Shown here in pieces: positions 42,779-49,728 of a stretch of DNA of 49,728 bases (within the stretch, counting starts at the first letter, position 1; every line of letters starts with the position of its first letter). The notes beneath the pieces are model-generated. The model did not search any database. It saw nothing but the letters and a program-made list of their open reading frames with translations, and had not been told where the DNA came from. The DNA is taken from the NCBI GenBank assembly GCA_018814445.1, contig JAHIZV010000237.1, forward strand, positions 1 through 49,728, given 5' to 3'. The DNA comes from Verrucomicrobiota bacterium (GTDB lineage Bacteria > Verrucomicrobiota > Kiritimatiellia > JAHIZV01). The position numbers were made by a program, and so were the translations under genes.

Positions 42779-43425
42779 TGAACCGACCTGTTATCGACTG
42801 GTCTCTCTATCTCGTCACCGATCCCATCCTGATCGGCGAACGCGACGTGGTTGACGTTGTCATGAGGGCTGTCGCAGGCGGTGTTACGGTTGTGCAATTC
42901 CGGGATAAGCAGGCGGACGACCCCGACTTCGCCGATACAGGCCGCCGTCTTAGAGATGCCCTGTCGCAGACCTCCGTGCCTCTGATCATTAACGACCGCG
43001 TCCACCTTGTCGCCGACATAGGCGCGAACGGCGCTCATATCGGACAAACGGATATGTCGCTTGCGCAGACAAGGTCGATACTCGGTATGCACGCACTCAT
43101 CGGTCTTTCAGTCGAATCACCTGCACAGGCTGCCCCTGTGAACATTCGGGATGTCGATTATCTTGGCGTCAGCCCCATTTATTCCACTCCGACAAAGACC
43201 GATACAGGTCAGCCATGGGGCCTGAAAGGGCTCAGACGCCTCAGAGAGCAGACCGAGATGGTTCCCCTCATCGCAATAGGCGGAATTAACGCGCACAACG
43301 CCGCGGATGTGATCAGAGCGGGAGCAGACGGCTTGGCTGTGGTTTCCGCGATCTGCGCCGCCCCCGATCCTGAACGGGCGGCCAGGGACATTCGCGAGAT
43401 CATTGAGGGCGCTCGCGACTACTGA
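42778..43425 (+). CDS. thiE: Thiamin-phosphate synthase
   Basis: A 215-residue ThiE that joins the thiazole phosphate from ThiM to the pyrimidine diphosphate. A TIM barrel with LYLVTDPILIG, GGVTVVQFRDKQAD, VPLIINDRVHLVADIGANGAHIGQTDMSL, GLSVESPAQAAPVNIRDVDYLGVSPIYSTPTKTDTG, and PLIAIGGINAHNAADVIRAGADGLAVVSAI. The family's Q-F-R-x-K, N-D-R and G-G-I motifs are intact. Its ATG overlaps the thiM stop by one base. It converges with and overlaps the zinc-ribbon gene by 7 nt. Confidence 0.97.
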   Translation: MNRPVIDWSLYLVTDPILIGERDVVDVVMRAVAGGVTVVQFRDKQADDPDFADTGRRLRDALSQTSVPLIINDRVHLVADIGANGAHIGQTDMSLAQTRSILGMHALIGLSVESPAQAAPVNIRDVDYLGVSPIYSTPTKTDTGQPWGLKGLRRLREQTEMVPLIAIGGINAHNAADVIRAGADGLAVVSAICAAPDPERAARDIREIIEGARDY

Positions 43426-44060
43426 GGTCTTTCAGACTGAGGCGGAAGCGGGGGCACGACAATCTTGTTCCCGCACGCGGGACAACTCGCATTCTTCCCT
43501 ATCCATGTCTTCATCCCTTCCAGTTTCTGCCTGCAGTAGATGCAGAAGAACTTGAACTTGTCAGAATCGGCCGCGGCCGAGCCGTAGCTGGGCGGCTTGG
43601 GAATGGTCAGCTTGGTCTGACAAGTGGGACAGACTGTTTTTCGTCCGACGATGTTCTCCGTCGCGGAAAGCTTCTGACCGCACACCGGACAAAAGAACTT
43701 GAAAGAATGCTCCGCAAGCTTCGCCGCCTTCTGCTCCCTTTCCTTCTCCGCACGCTGCTCGTCCTGCGGCGACAACGGGGTAGGAACATGCACGTCATGT
43801 GCACAGACGGGGCATTTGACTTCCTTGCCCGCAAGGTCCACTCGAGAAGGAATTCTGTGTCCGCAGTATGAGCAGAAGAAAGCAAAAACAGGAGACATAA
43901 CGCCGGGATGCTGAGGCGCCTCAGCTCTTCCGCCTACAGCGATTCCAGAACCCATATTGACCGCAGGAGAGGTGGTCAGCTTCCCATCTCTCTTCACAAT
44001 CCGGATCGAGGGAGGTCTCTTGATTACGAGTTTGCCTTTATCCTGGCCAGGAGCAGTCAT
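43419..44060 (-). CDS. Triple zinc-ribbon protein of unknown function
   Basis: A 213-residue cytosolic protein. After a basic N-terminus (KLVIKRPPSIRIVKRDGKLT) it holds three zinc ribbons of the CxxC...CxxC kind: CSYCGHRI...CPVC, CPVCGQKL...CPTC and CIYCRQKL...CPAC, each separated by 35-45 residues with charged linkers (DEQRAEKEREQKAAKLAEH). Each ribbon begins F-F/KFF-C, so they are true repeats. Such modules usually bind nucleic acid or protein; no target is shown. I chose ATG 44060, with GAGGTG just before; earlier in-frame sequence upstream is unlike protein. It overlaps thiE by 7 nt at the 3' end. Confidence 0.82.
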   Translation of the reverse strand: MTAPGQDKGKLVIKRPPSIRIVKRDGKLTTSPAVNMGSGIAVGGRAEAPQHPGVMSPVFAFFCSYCGHRIPSRVDLAGKEVKCPVCAHDVHVPTPLSPQDEQRAEKEREQKAAKLAEHSFKFFCPVCGQKLSATENIVGRKTVCPTCQTKLTIPKPPSYGSAAADSDKFKFFCIYCRQKLEGMKTWIGKNASCPACGNKIVVPPLPPQSERPQ

Positions 44061-44176
44061 GAACACCTCGTTTTGGCTCACCAGTCTAACGTATACGAAA
44101 AAGAAAGCAACGACACATCGCGACTCAGCCGATGGAAATCGTTTCGTATGAAGGAAGAGTACACTCGATGAGCAGT

Positions 44177-45463
44177 TTAGTGCAGAATAACTTGAGCACG
44201 GATGGAACGGTCGTTCAAGGGACCGGCATCGTCCGTGACAATCAAGGTGTCGCTCGTGGTATTCAGCTCTGCGGCCGGGGAAGACGTTCTCACTCGAAGG
44301 TAGTTGTCGGTCAGTCCGTAGAGATTCCCGTCGTCTCCCGCCTCTTCCCATAGGACAGGCAGGATTCTTCCCGCCATTCTTTGCGCAAAGTCACGCTGTG
44401 AGGCGTCTGTCACGGACTTCATGTCTGCAAATCGGCGGCTCCTGATGTCGTTTGGAATCTGGCCCGGCATCGTGGAGGCTTCGGTCCCCTCGCGCGCGCT
44501 GAAAGTGAATACATGCGATCTCGCAAACCCCATTTCCTTCACAAAGGCCAGGCTATTGCGATGCTCATTGTCCGTCTCACCGGGGAAGCCGACGATAATA
44601 TCCGTCGTCAATGCCAAGTCCGGCGATCGCTCCCGGATGTGCGCCACTTTCTCCGTATACGACGCTGCATCATATACCCGACGCATGCGCTTGAGGACTG
44701 TATCGGAGCCGCTTTGCAGACTCATGTGAAGCTGACGGCAAAGCCGTGTGCCGAATCGGTCCCACAAGTTCATCCAACTGTATTTGAAATTCCACGGCTC
44801 GAGCGAGGACAGCCGAAGGCGTTCGATATCGCTTTCGGCGAGAACGCGCTCAATCAATCCTCCCAGATCAACATCGCCGTGCCCGTAAGATCCCGCGTGA
44901 ACGCCCGTAAGGACCACCTCCCTGCACCCCTTCTCGGCCAGGTCACGCACCTCGGCAACAATGTCTTCCGGTGATCGACAGCGGGAAGGCCCGCGCGCAA
45001 ATGTAGTCAGACAGAATGTGCATCTCATGTTGCAGCCATCCTGGATCTTCACAAATGCCCGGGTGTGATTGAGAATCAACGGAAAGAGAGACAGTCGCGC
45101 GTCACTTCTGTAGTCTGCTCCTAAAGCGAAACCATCCATACCGAATCGCTCAAGCGCAAGGGAAACCAGCGAGTCCTTTTCAGCGTTCCTGACAACCAGA
45201 TCGGCACGATCGAAGGCCTCGGGCCTCACCTCGCTGTCACAGCCGGTAACAATGATACGCTGCGCAGCATGCGACGGTTTTGCCGCCCTTCTTGATTTCG
45301 ATGCCGCGGAGGACGTCACCGTACACGTATTAACAACACGATAGTCCGCCTCATTTTCGTCGCTGACGATTTCGTGCCCCGCCAGAACGAACCCCTGGGC
45401 CATGCGCTCGGATTCCGCCTGGTTGAGCCTGCAGCCTAATGTCTGAAAGAAGATCTTTGCCAA
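44177..45463 (-). CDS. mtaB: tRNA t6A37 methylthiotransferase MtaB-like
   Basis: A 428-residue radical SAM methylthiotransferase. The N-terminal UPF0004 domain has three cluster cysteines, C11 (TLGCRLNQAE), C47 (NTCTVT) and C75 (TGCDSE); the radical SAM cysteines are C144, C148 and C151 in QDGCNMRCTFC. Later motifs are RGPSRCRSPEDIV, EVVLTGVHAGSYG, HMSLQSGSDTVLKRMRR and TDIIVGFPGETD. A TRAM-like C-terminal part follows. It would thiomethylate t6A at position 37 of ANN-decoding tRNAs. MtaB is favoured over MiaB and RimO because of the N-terminal TLGCRLNQAE pattern. The start is TTG at 45463 with GGGAG before it; hexamer repeats sit just upstream. Confidence 0.93.
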   Translation of the reverse strand: MAKIFFQTLGCRLNQAESERMAQGFVLAGHEIVSDENEADYRVVNTCTVTSSAASKSRRAAKPSHAAQRIIVTGCDSEVRPEAFDRADLVVRNAEKDSLVSLALERFGMDGFALGADYRSDARLSLFPLILNHTRAFVKIQDGCNMRCTFCLTTFARGPSRCRSPEDIVAEVRDLAEKGCREVVLTGVHAGSYGHGDVDLGGLIERVLAESDIERLRLSSLEPWNFKYSWMNLWDRFGTRLCRQLHMSLQSGSDTVLKRMRRVYDAASYTEKVAHIRERSPDLALTTDIIVGFPGETDNEHRNSLAFVKEMGFARSHVFTFSAREGTEASTMPGQIPNDIRSRRFADMKSVTDASQRDFAQRMAGRILPVLWEEAGDDGNLYGLTDNYLRVRTSSPAAELNTTSDTLIVTDDAGPLNDRSIRAQVILH

Positions 45464-45481
45464 GCGGTCTCCCTTGTGACC

Positions 45482-45540
45482 CTAATCCTGATCGTAATCC
45501 TAATCGTAATCCCGCGCCTGATCCCCAACCGATCAGGATC
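45482..45540. repeat. Hexamer array with inverted arm in the mtaB-purU gap
   Basis: Five 6-bp units on the + strand (CTAATC, CTGATC, GTAATC, CTAATC, GTAATC, 45482-45511), then inverted copies: ATCCTGATC (45485-45493) matches GATCAGGAT (45531-45539), and CCTGATC (45517-45523) can pair with GATCAGG (45531-45537) around 7 nt. It is the same family as the array at 37786-37815. It begins 18 bp from the mtaB start codon. Confidence 0.88.
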
Positions 45541-45549
45541 ACCTATTCT

Positions 45550-45564
45550 TGCTTGAGGCAAGCA
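45550..45564. other. Short hairpin upstream of purU
   Basis: TGCTTG-AGG-CAAGCA is a perfect 6-bp stem with a 3-nt loop, about 25 bp before the purU ATG. Its role is unknown. No clear ribosome-binding site for purU was found. Confidence 0.4.
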
Positions 45565-45588
45565 CGTCGTTCGACTATACACTCACTC

Positions 45589-46461
45589 ATGGCCAAATCA
45601 AAGATTCGCAACAACTCCGCCATCCTCCTGATCTGTTGCCCGGATCAGCAGGGAATCGTCGCAACCGTGACCCGCTTCATCAGTGAACATTCCGGCAACA
45701 TCATCCATCTCGACCAGCATGTCGATGTCGAACAAGACGTGTTTTTCATGCGGATCGAGTGGGAACTCGACGGCTTCGACATCAAGCCTGATGACATAAA
45801 GGAGGTGTTTCGTCCGATAGCCGAGCAGTTTCAGATGGACGTCCAACTCCGCTTCACAACCTTCACGAAGAAGATGGCGGTATTCGTATCGAAACAGGGC
45901 CACTGTTTCTATGATATCCTTTCCCGCGTTCGCTCCGGAGAATGGCATGTCGAACTGCCCATCGTAGTCAGCAACCACCGGGACCTCGAAGACGTAGTGA
46001 AGCTTATGGGGATGGAGTTTCACCACTTCAAGATGACGAAAGACAATAAGGCCGAGCAGGAAGCTGAGCAGTTGGCGCTCTTGAAGGATCGCGGCATAGA
46101 CCTGGTTGTCCTCGCGCGCTACATGCAGATTCTGTCGGATGACTTCGTCAGCCACTATCCCAACAGGATCATAAACGTTCACCACGCCTTCCTTCCCGCT
46201 TTCCCCGGAGCCAAGCCTTATCATCAGGCGCACCTGCGCGGCGTTAAACTGATCGGCGCGACGAGTCACTACGTGACGGCGGATCTCGACGCGGGACCGA
46301 TCATCGCGCAGGACGTGATTCGGGTGACGCATAAGGACTCTATCAGTGACATGATCCGCAAGGGGCAGGACACCGAGAAATCGGTTTTGAGCCACGCCGT
46401 CTGGAACCATCTGCAGGACAAGATCGCGGTCTATAACAACAAGACCGTGATCTTCGAGTAG
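45589..46461 (+). CDS. purU: Formyltetrahydrofolate deformylase
   Basis: A 290-residue PurU that hydrolyses 10-formyl-tetrahydrofolate to formate and tetrahydrofolate, balancing one-carbon pools. An N-terminal ACT domain (about 9-85, ILLICCPDQQGIVATVTRFISEHSGNI) is followed by the formyl hydrolase fold: KMAVFVSKQGHCFYDIL, LPIVVSNHRDLE, LVVLARYMQILSDDFVSHYPNRIINVHHAFLPAFPGAKPYHQAH, and GVKLIGATSHYVTADLDAGPIIAQDV with the catalytic His and Asp. Length is typical (about 280). It is divergent from mtaB. Confidence 0.97.
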   Translation: MAKSKIRNNSAILLICCPDQQGIVATVTRFISEHSGNIIHLDQHVDVEQDVFFMRIEWELDGFDIKPDDIKEVFRPIAEQFQMDVQLRFTTFTKKMAVFVSKQGHCFYDILSRVRSGEWHVELPIVVSNHRDLEDVVKLMGMEFHHFKMTKDNKAEQEAEQLALLKDRGIDLVVLARYMQILSDDFVSHYPNRIINVHHAFLPAFPGAKPYHQAHLRGVKLIGATSHYVTADLDAGPIIAQDVIRVTHKDSISDMIRKGQDTEKSVLSHAVWNHLQDKIAVYNNKTVIFE

Positions 46462-46524
46462 CTGGCGCTACGGGCTTCTCGTTGACCATATACAGAATGC
46501 CAACTCCGGCGGGTTCGTGCCGAA

Positions 46525-47151
46525 TCATAGTCTTCTTCTCAGATACGCTATAAGAGACCCGCCGACGATGAGAAGAGAGAGCATCTGGGGCTCCGGAATG
46601 ACGAATTGAATGTCATCGATAACGTGGCCATATGCTCCGCTGTCTCTTGACTGAACTGCGAACTGCAGGGTCTGTGTGGTACCCGCGAATGCGCTAACGT
46701 CCGTAGAATAGCGAAGCAGACCGCCCCCGATATCCGTTGGGGGCTCTTGCAGAAGATCAACGCCACCAAGGAGGTATGTGTAGATCACAAGGTTTGTATG
46801 TACATTACGCGTTGTAAACGCGAGATAGGTGATTCCAGTTGGCACCTCGGCGGTCTGCGATATGCCAACCTGAGGAAGAGAAAAATCGGGCGCAAATCCC
46901 GCAGATAGATAAATAGAATAGACACCCTCTACAACTGGAGCTCCGATCGAGTTGTCGGAATCGATCATACAGACCGCGGCACTTGAAATTGGCGTTTGAT
47001 TCAGCTCCGCCCAGTAACCAGATGTAATCTCCCAACCGGGCGGTGGAGTTGGGTTCGTGTAGTTTTCAAATTTCAGGTTCGTAAAGAGGTCAGCATAGAC
47101 GGAAGCCGTTCCGAGCAGAATGGCAACACAGCAAATACAAAGACATCGCAT
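46525..47151 (-). CDS. PEP-CTERM secreted protein (paralogue 1)
   Basis: A 208-residue protein with a signal peptide (1-20, ending SVYA), a beta-rich body, and a PEP-CTERM tail: VIPEPQ, then a hydrophobic helix (MLSLLIVGGSLIAYL) and RRR near the end. Exosortase would cut at this tail and anchor or release the protein. It shares blocks DLFTNL, PISSA/PISGA, YLSAGFAPD, AGTTQTL and IDDIQFVIPEPQ with the next gene, so the two are duplicates. Function is unknown. Eight bp separate it from the next gene. Confidence 0.85.
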   Translation of the reverse strand: MRCLCICCVAILLGTASVYADLFTNLKFENYTNPTPPPGWEITSGYWAELNQTPISSAAVCMIDSDNSIGAPVVEGVYSIYLSAGFAPDFSLPQVGISQTAEVPTGITYLAFTTRNVHTNLVIYTYLLGGVDLLQEPPTDIGGGLLRYSTDVSAFAGTTQTLQFAVQSRDSGAYGHVIDDIQFVIPEPQMLSLLIVGGSLIAYLRRRL

Positions 47152-47159
47152 GAATATGA

Positions 47160-47798
47160 TTACCGCTTTGTTACAATGCGAAAATAGCCAAGCAGTAGTG
47201 CCCCTATCGTGATCAGAGCGAAGATCTGGGGCTCCGGTATGACGAATTGAATGTCGTCGAGAACATGACCATCTGCGCCACCGCTACGAGCCTGAACTGC
47301 GAACGTCAGAGTCTGTGTTGTGCCGGCAAGACTCTGGACGTCAGCTGTGTACTTAAGCAGGCCGCCGCTCAACGTTTCCGGCGAAGACGCTAGCAGGTCA
47401 ATGCTGCCCAATGAGTAGGTATATATGACATTATTCGTATTCACATAGTGAGTAATGAATTCAATATGGGTGGCAGCACCTGGAACCATCGCTGTTTGCC
47501 ATATCCCGACTTCGGGAAGAGACAGATCTGGAGCAAAACCAGCAGACAGATACAGGGAGTTGGATCCCTGAATAACGGGCAAGGAGGCTATGTTGTTGGA
47601 GTTAACCAATCCAACGCCTGCTCCGGAAATTGGGATTGTGTTCATTCCCAACCAGTAGTCGGGCGTTACTGTCCAATTCTTGGGAGGATTAGGGTCTTGA
47701 AAGTCCTCGAATCCCAGATTAGTGAACAGGTCTGATCGCGCAACAACACACGAAGCAAGCCACAGAATCATCAATGTTGGAAAAACACTTATCTTCAT
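47160..47798 (-). CDS. PEP-CTERM secreted protein (paralogue 2)
   Basis: A 212-residue protein with a signal peptide (1-22), the same body blocks as its downstream neighbour (DLFTNLGFED, YLSAGFAPDLSLP, LAGTTQTLTFAVQ), and the tail VIPEPQ + IFALITIGALLLGYFRI + TKR, which is a PEP-CTERM sorting signal. It lies 8 bp after the TIGR03790 gene on the same strand. The spacing and duplication imply one operon of three. Its role is unknown. Confidence 0.85.
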   Translation of the reverse strand: MKISVFPTLMILWLASCVVARSDLFTNLGFEDFQDPNPPKNWTVTPDYWLGMNTIPISGAGVGLVNSNNIASLPVIQGSNSLYLSAGFAPDLSLPEVGIWQTAMVPGAATHIEFITHYVNTNNVIYTYSLGSIDLLASSPETLSGGLLKYTADVQSLAGTTQTLTFAVQARSGGADGHVLDDIQFVIPEPQIFALITIGALLLGYFRIVTKR

Positions 47799-47806
47799 TG
47801 CACATC

Positions 47807-49728
47807 TCAGTTTGTAGTGAAGCTCAGAACGCTGGAGTTTGTCTCATTGCCACACGGGTCTTTCACCCACACCTGATAATAGTACACGGTTTCGCTAGTT
47901 AGGTTTGTTATCTTCTCCTCCAGAAAGCGTCCATACCAGTATTTCCGAGTGCGATCAAATGAGGCGTCATAAGGATTGTCCCAAATAACATACTGAGTGC
48001 TCTGACTGAGGTTTGTCTCAACTTCTCCGTAATCAACTCGCATCATGGCCACATCGGCTAGCTCATCAGAGGATGTTCCGCCAAGTTGACCTAGTATTCT
48101 CATCTCTCCTTCAGAACATCCGGAGATTGAATTCGTCACCGTCGCCAGAAACGGAACTGTGAGGTCGTTGTCGGATGTGCCTTCCCACAGCCCTCTAAAG
48201 GGCGCGTAGAGAGGGTCTCCCACGACCATGTTGACATGCTGTTGAATTCCATTCTGTCGGTAGGCTTGATGCATAGCTTCTCCGAGCTGGTATCCCTGCA
48301 CTAAAGAGGAGAACATCAGATCACCATTTATCATTGCGTTGTAGACGGGCTCTTGCATTGCGCCAGCAAGGGCTGTCACTCCGCGGACGAGGGCTCGGTT
48401 ACCGTACCGTGTTGGCGCTTCTTTCCGAAAGGATTCCAAGGAGTAGGATTCATGATGAACCGAGATCGACCCCACGTCCCACCGTATGACATCATAGTAT
48501 GTTAGAGGCTTGTAGTAACTCACATGCCAGAGGATATTCGTAAGGGGGAATACCGTCTCCATATAGGCAGTCAGATGATCCCCAGCCGCAAGGCCACTCG
48601 TCGAATCAAGAACCAGGACACTATTGGTTACCGCTCTCTGGAGAGTACCTGTATACGCAGTATCGGCGCAGAAGATAGGTCTATTCGTATAACCAGACCA
48701 AGACCACCATTCATCTCTCCCTGAGGACGACTCGGACAGTCTAACCGCGTTAGTTGACAGAACAGAGTCTATGATGCCCCACAGACGAGGAACTGACCCT
48801 GTTATTCCTGCTAGATTGTCGCTTGAATCAATCGGTGCCCCAATCAGTGCGTGATTTCGACCGACGCCGAAGTTGTCATGAATCACTTCCCAAGGGGATA
48901 AAGGCGCGTTTTCTCCTGAAAACGGGGATAGGCCACTGTACATTTCCTCTCCAAGAAATAGGTTCTTCACATTTGAGGCAACTTCCATGACCTTCCAGTA
49001 GTCGTTACCGTCTCCGGCATACCATTCATCAGCAACAACGGTAGATGTTCCGCTGCCAACACCTCCTTGCTGAAGGTAGCGCTCTGCATAGAGAGCTTTG
49101 TCGATAAGGCCTTTGGCCACTTCCACTGTCGGGCCGTCGATTCTTCCGGTCAGATAGATCGAGTAGTCATCGGGACTACTCTCTCTCAGCTGTGACAGGT
49201 GTCTGTCATCCTGAGTATTGCTGGAAGAACCTCGGAAAGAATGGTCACTGCTTATGTTTGTAAATGTGGCTTCTGCCTCACTATAGAAAGCAATGCTCTG
49301 CTCAAGGTCGAAGAAGAACGAGTCCACACAACGGATTCCATCTGGATTCAGGGGAAGTGATTGAGAGAAAGGGCCCACTTCTACTGGAACTCCGTAACAT
49401 ACTGCGATGTAGTAGATTTCGTTGCTGACGCAGCCTATTCGCACCTGCAGATTCGTGAGAATCTCATGATACAGGTTGGAACACGTAATGCGGCCTTGCG
49501 TTCCTGTGCTGTTAAATGAAATGGATACTCCCAGTACGTTGTTGGACGGAACAGATCGCCGAGCAGCATAGTACTCGGCAACTTCCTGTGAATCTTGCGT
49601 ACCATCGTTGTTGTCGTCATGAGTCCAGCTACTGTTGTAAAGAACTATCACATTTGTCCCTGTCGGATATTCATATGGTTCGAATGTGAATCCCGCTTCT
49701 GTGGCATTTGTTCCGAAATACTGTGGAT
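47807..49728 (-). CDS. TIGR03790-family protein, partial
   Basis: The gene runs off the right edge; 639 codons plus stop are in the window, and the frame is open through 49728 (PQYFGTNATEAG at the edge), so the true start is outside. A GTG near 49651 is only an internal codon. VIVLYNSSWTHDDNNDGTQDSQEVAEYYAARRSVPSNNVLGVSISF matches TIGR03790, followed by YYIAVCYGVPVEV. A C-terminal fibronectin-like module ends SSVLSFTTN. TIGR03790 proteins occur mainly in genomes with exosortase/PEP-CTERM, and two PEP-CTERM genes follow 8 bp apart, so the three probably work together in exported-protein handling. The coding region is more A/T-rich than the rest of the window. No catalytic residues are assigned. 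Confidence 0.85.
   Translation of the reverse strand, partial: PQYFGTNATEAGFTFEPYEYPTGTNVIVLYNSSWTHDDNNDGTQDSQEVAEYYAARRSVPSNNVLGVSISFNSTGTQGRITCSNLYHEILTNLQVRIGCVSNEIYYIAVCYGVPVEVGPFSQSLPLNPDGIRCVDSFFFDLEQSIAFYSEAEATFTNISSDHSFRGSSSNTQDDRHLSQLRESSPDDYSIYLTGRIDGPTVEVAKGLIDKALYAERYLQQGGVGSGTSTVVADEWYAGDGNDYWKVMEVASNVKNLFLGEEMYSGLSPFSGENAPLSPWEVIHDNFGVGRNHALIGAPIDSSDNLAGITGSVPRLWGIIDSVLSTNAVRLSESSSGRDEWWSWSGYTNRPIFCADTAYTGTLQRAVTNSVLVLDSTSGLAAGDHLTAYMETVFPLTNILWHVSYYKPLTYYDVIRWDVGSISVHHESYSLESFRKEAPTRYGNRALVRGVTALAGAMQEPVYNAMINGDLMFSSLVQGYQLGEAMHQAYRQNGIQQHVNMVVGDPLYAPFRGLWEGTSDNDLTVPFLATVTNSISGCSEGEMRILGQLGGTSSDELADVAMMRVDYGEVETNLSQSTQYVIWDNPYDASFDRTRKYWYGRFLEEKITNLTSETVYYYQVWVKDPCGNETNSSVLSFTTN

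Overview
The window looks like one stretch of chromosome from an uncultured, GC-rich, Gram-negative bacterium of the PVC group, most likely Kiritimatiellota or Verrucomicrobiota. This is inferred from the mix of genes: a KDO transferase (so LPS is made), two PEP-CTERM secreted proteins beside a TIGR03790-family protein, a giant subtilisin with Ca-binding linkers, paired DUF4139 proteins, and TTG/GTG starts on core genes. No rRNA, tRNA, CRISPR array or transposase was seen. Both ends cut a gene: asnB on the left and the TIGR03790 gene on the right.

Layout. 1-4.1 kb: sugar-polymer genes (asnB start, a polyprenol-phosphate glycosyltransferase, a flippase, a GT-C transferase). 4.3-7.9 kb: smc. 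8-9 kb: a secreted protein and a 38-bp perfect palindrome. 9-17.5 kb, leftward: aroB, a possible nuclease, a four-helix-bundle (S23) cassette, dprA, topA, xerC/D, waaA. 17.7-23.9 kb, rightward: a three-gene proton-translocating transhydrogenase, DUF547, 6-phosphogluconolactonase, coaBC. 23.9-34.8 kb: envelope and secreted proteins (two DUF4139 proteins, S8 peptidase, C39-like protein, histidine phosphatase). 34.8-37.8 kb: an IF-2B-fold protein and the nucleotide genes folA, thyA and a uridine-phosphorylase-like gene. 37.9-41.3 kb: an M48 protease with LemA, then a second histidine phosphatase. 41.6-46.5 kb: an RRM protein, thiM-thiE, a triple zinc-ribbon protein, mtaB and purU. 46.5 kb to the end: two paralogous PEP-CTERM proteins behind the TIGR03790 gene, visibly more A/T-rich than the rest.

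How the genes fit together. The transhydrogenase and 6-phosphogluconolactonase both supply NADPH, which FolA uses to recycle the dihydrofolate made by ThyA; PurU also acts on the folate pool. The GT2 enzyme probably loads sugar onto a polyprenol carrier for the GT-C enzyme and flippase next door. dprA, topA and xerC/D form a DNA-processing block.

The most interesting signal is the S23 gene at 15251-15676. It is bracketed by 35-bp inverted repeats (32 of 35 positions match) built from 8-bp purine-rich units, and it sits between genes of one leftward transcription unit. The arrangement resembles the intervening sequences of bacterial 23S rRNA, but in mRNA. Five other leftward genes (waaA, folA, udp-like, M48, mtaB) carry 6- or 7-bp tandem repeats just before the start codon, and two of these loci also have inverted arms with no gene between them. 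I propose these are related element sites, one filled and the others empty or partial; this is inference. Other oddities are a transhydrogenase subunit with a large acidic exported extension, and a topoisomerase I whose C-terminal zinc fingers are replaced by three helical repeats.
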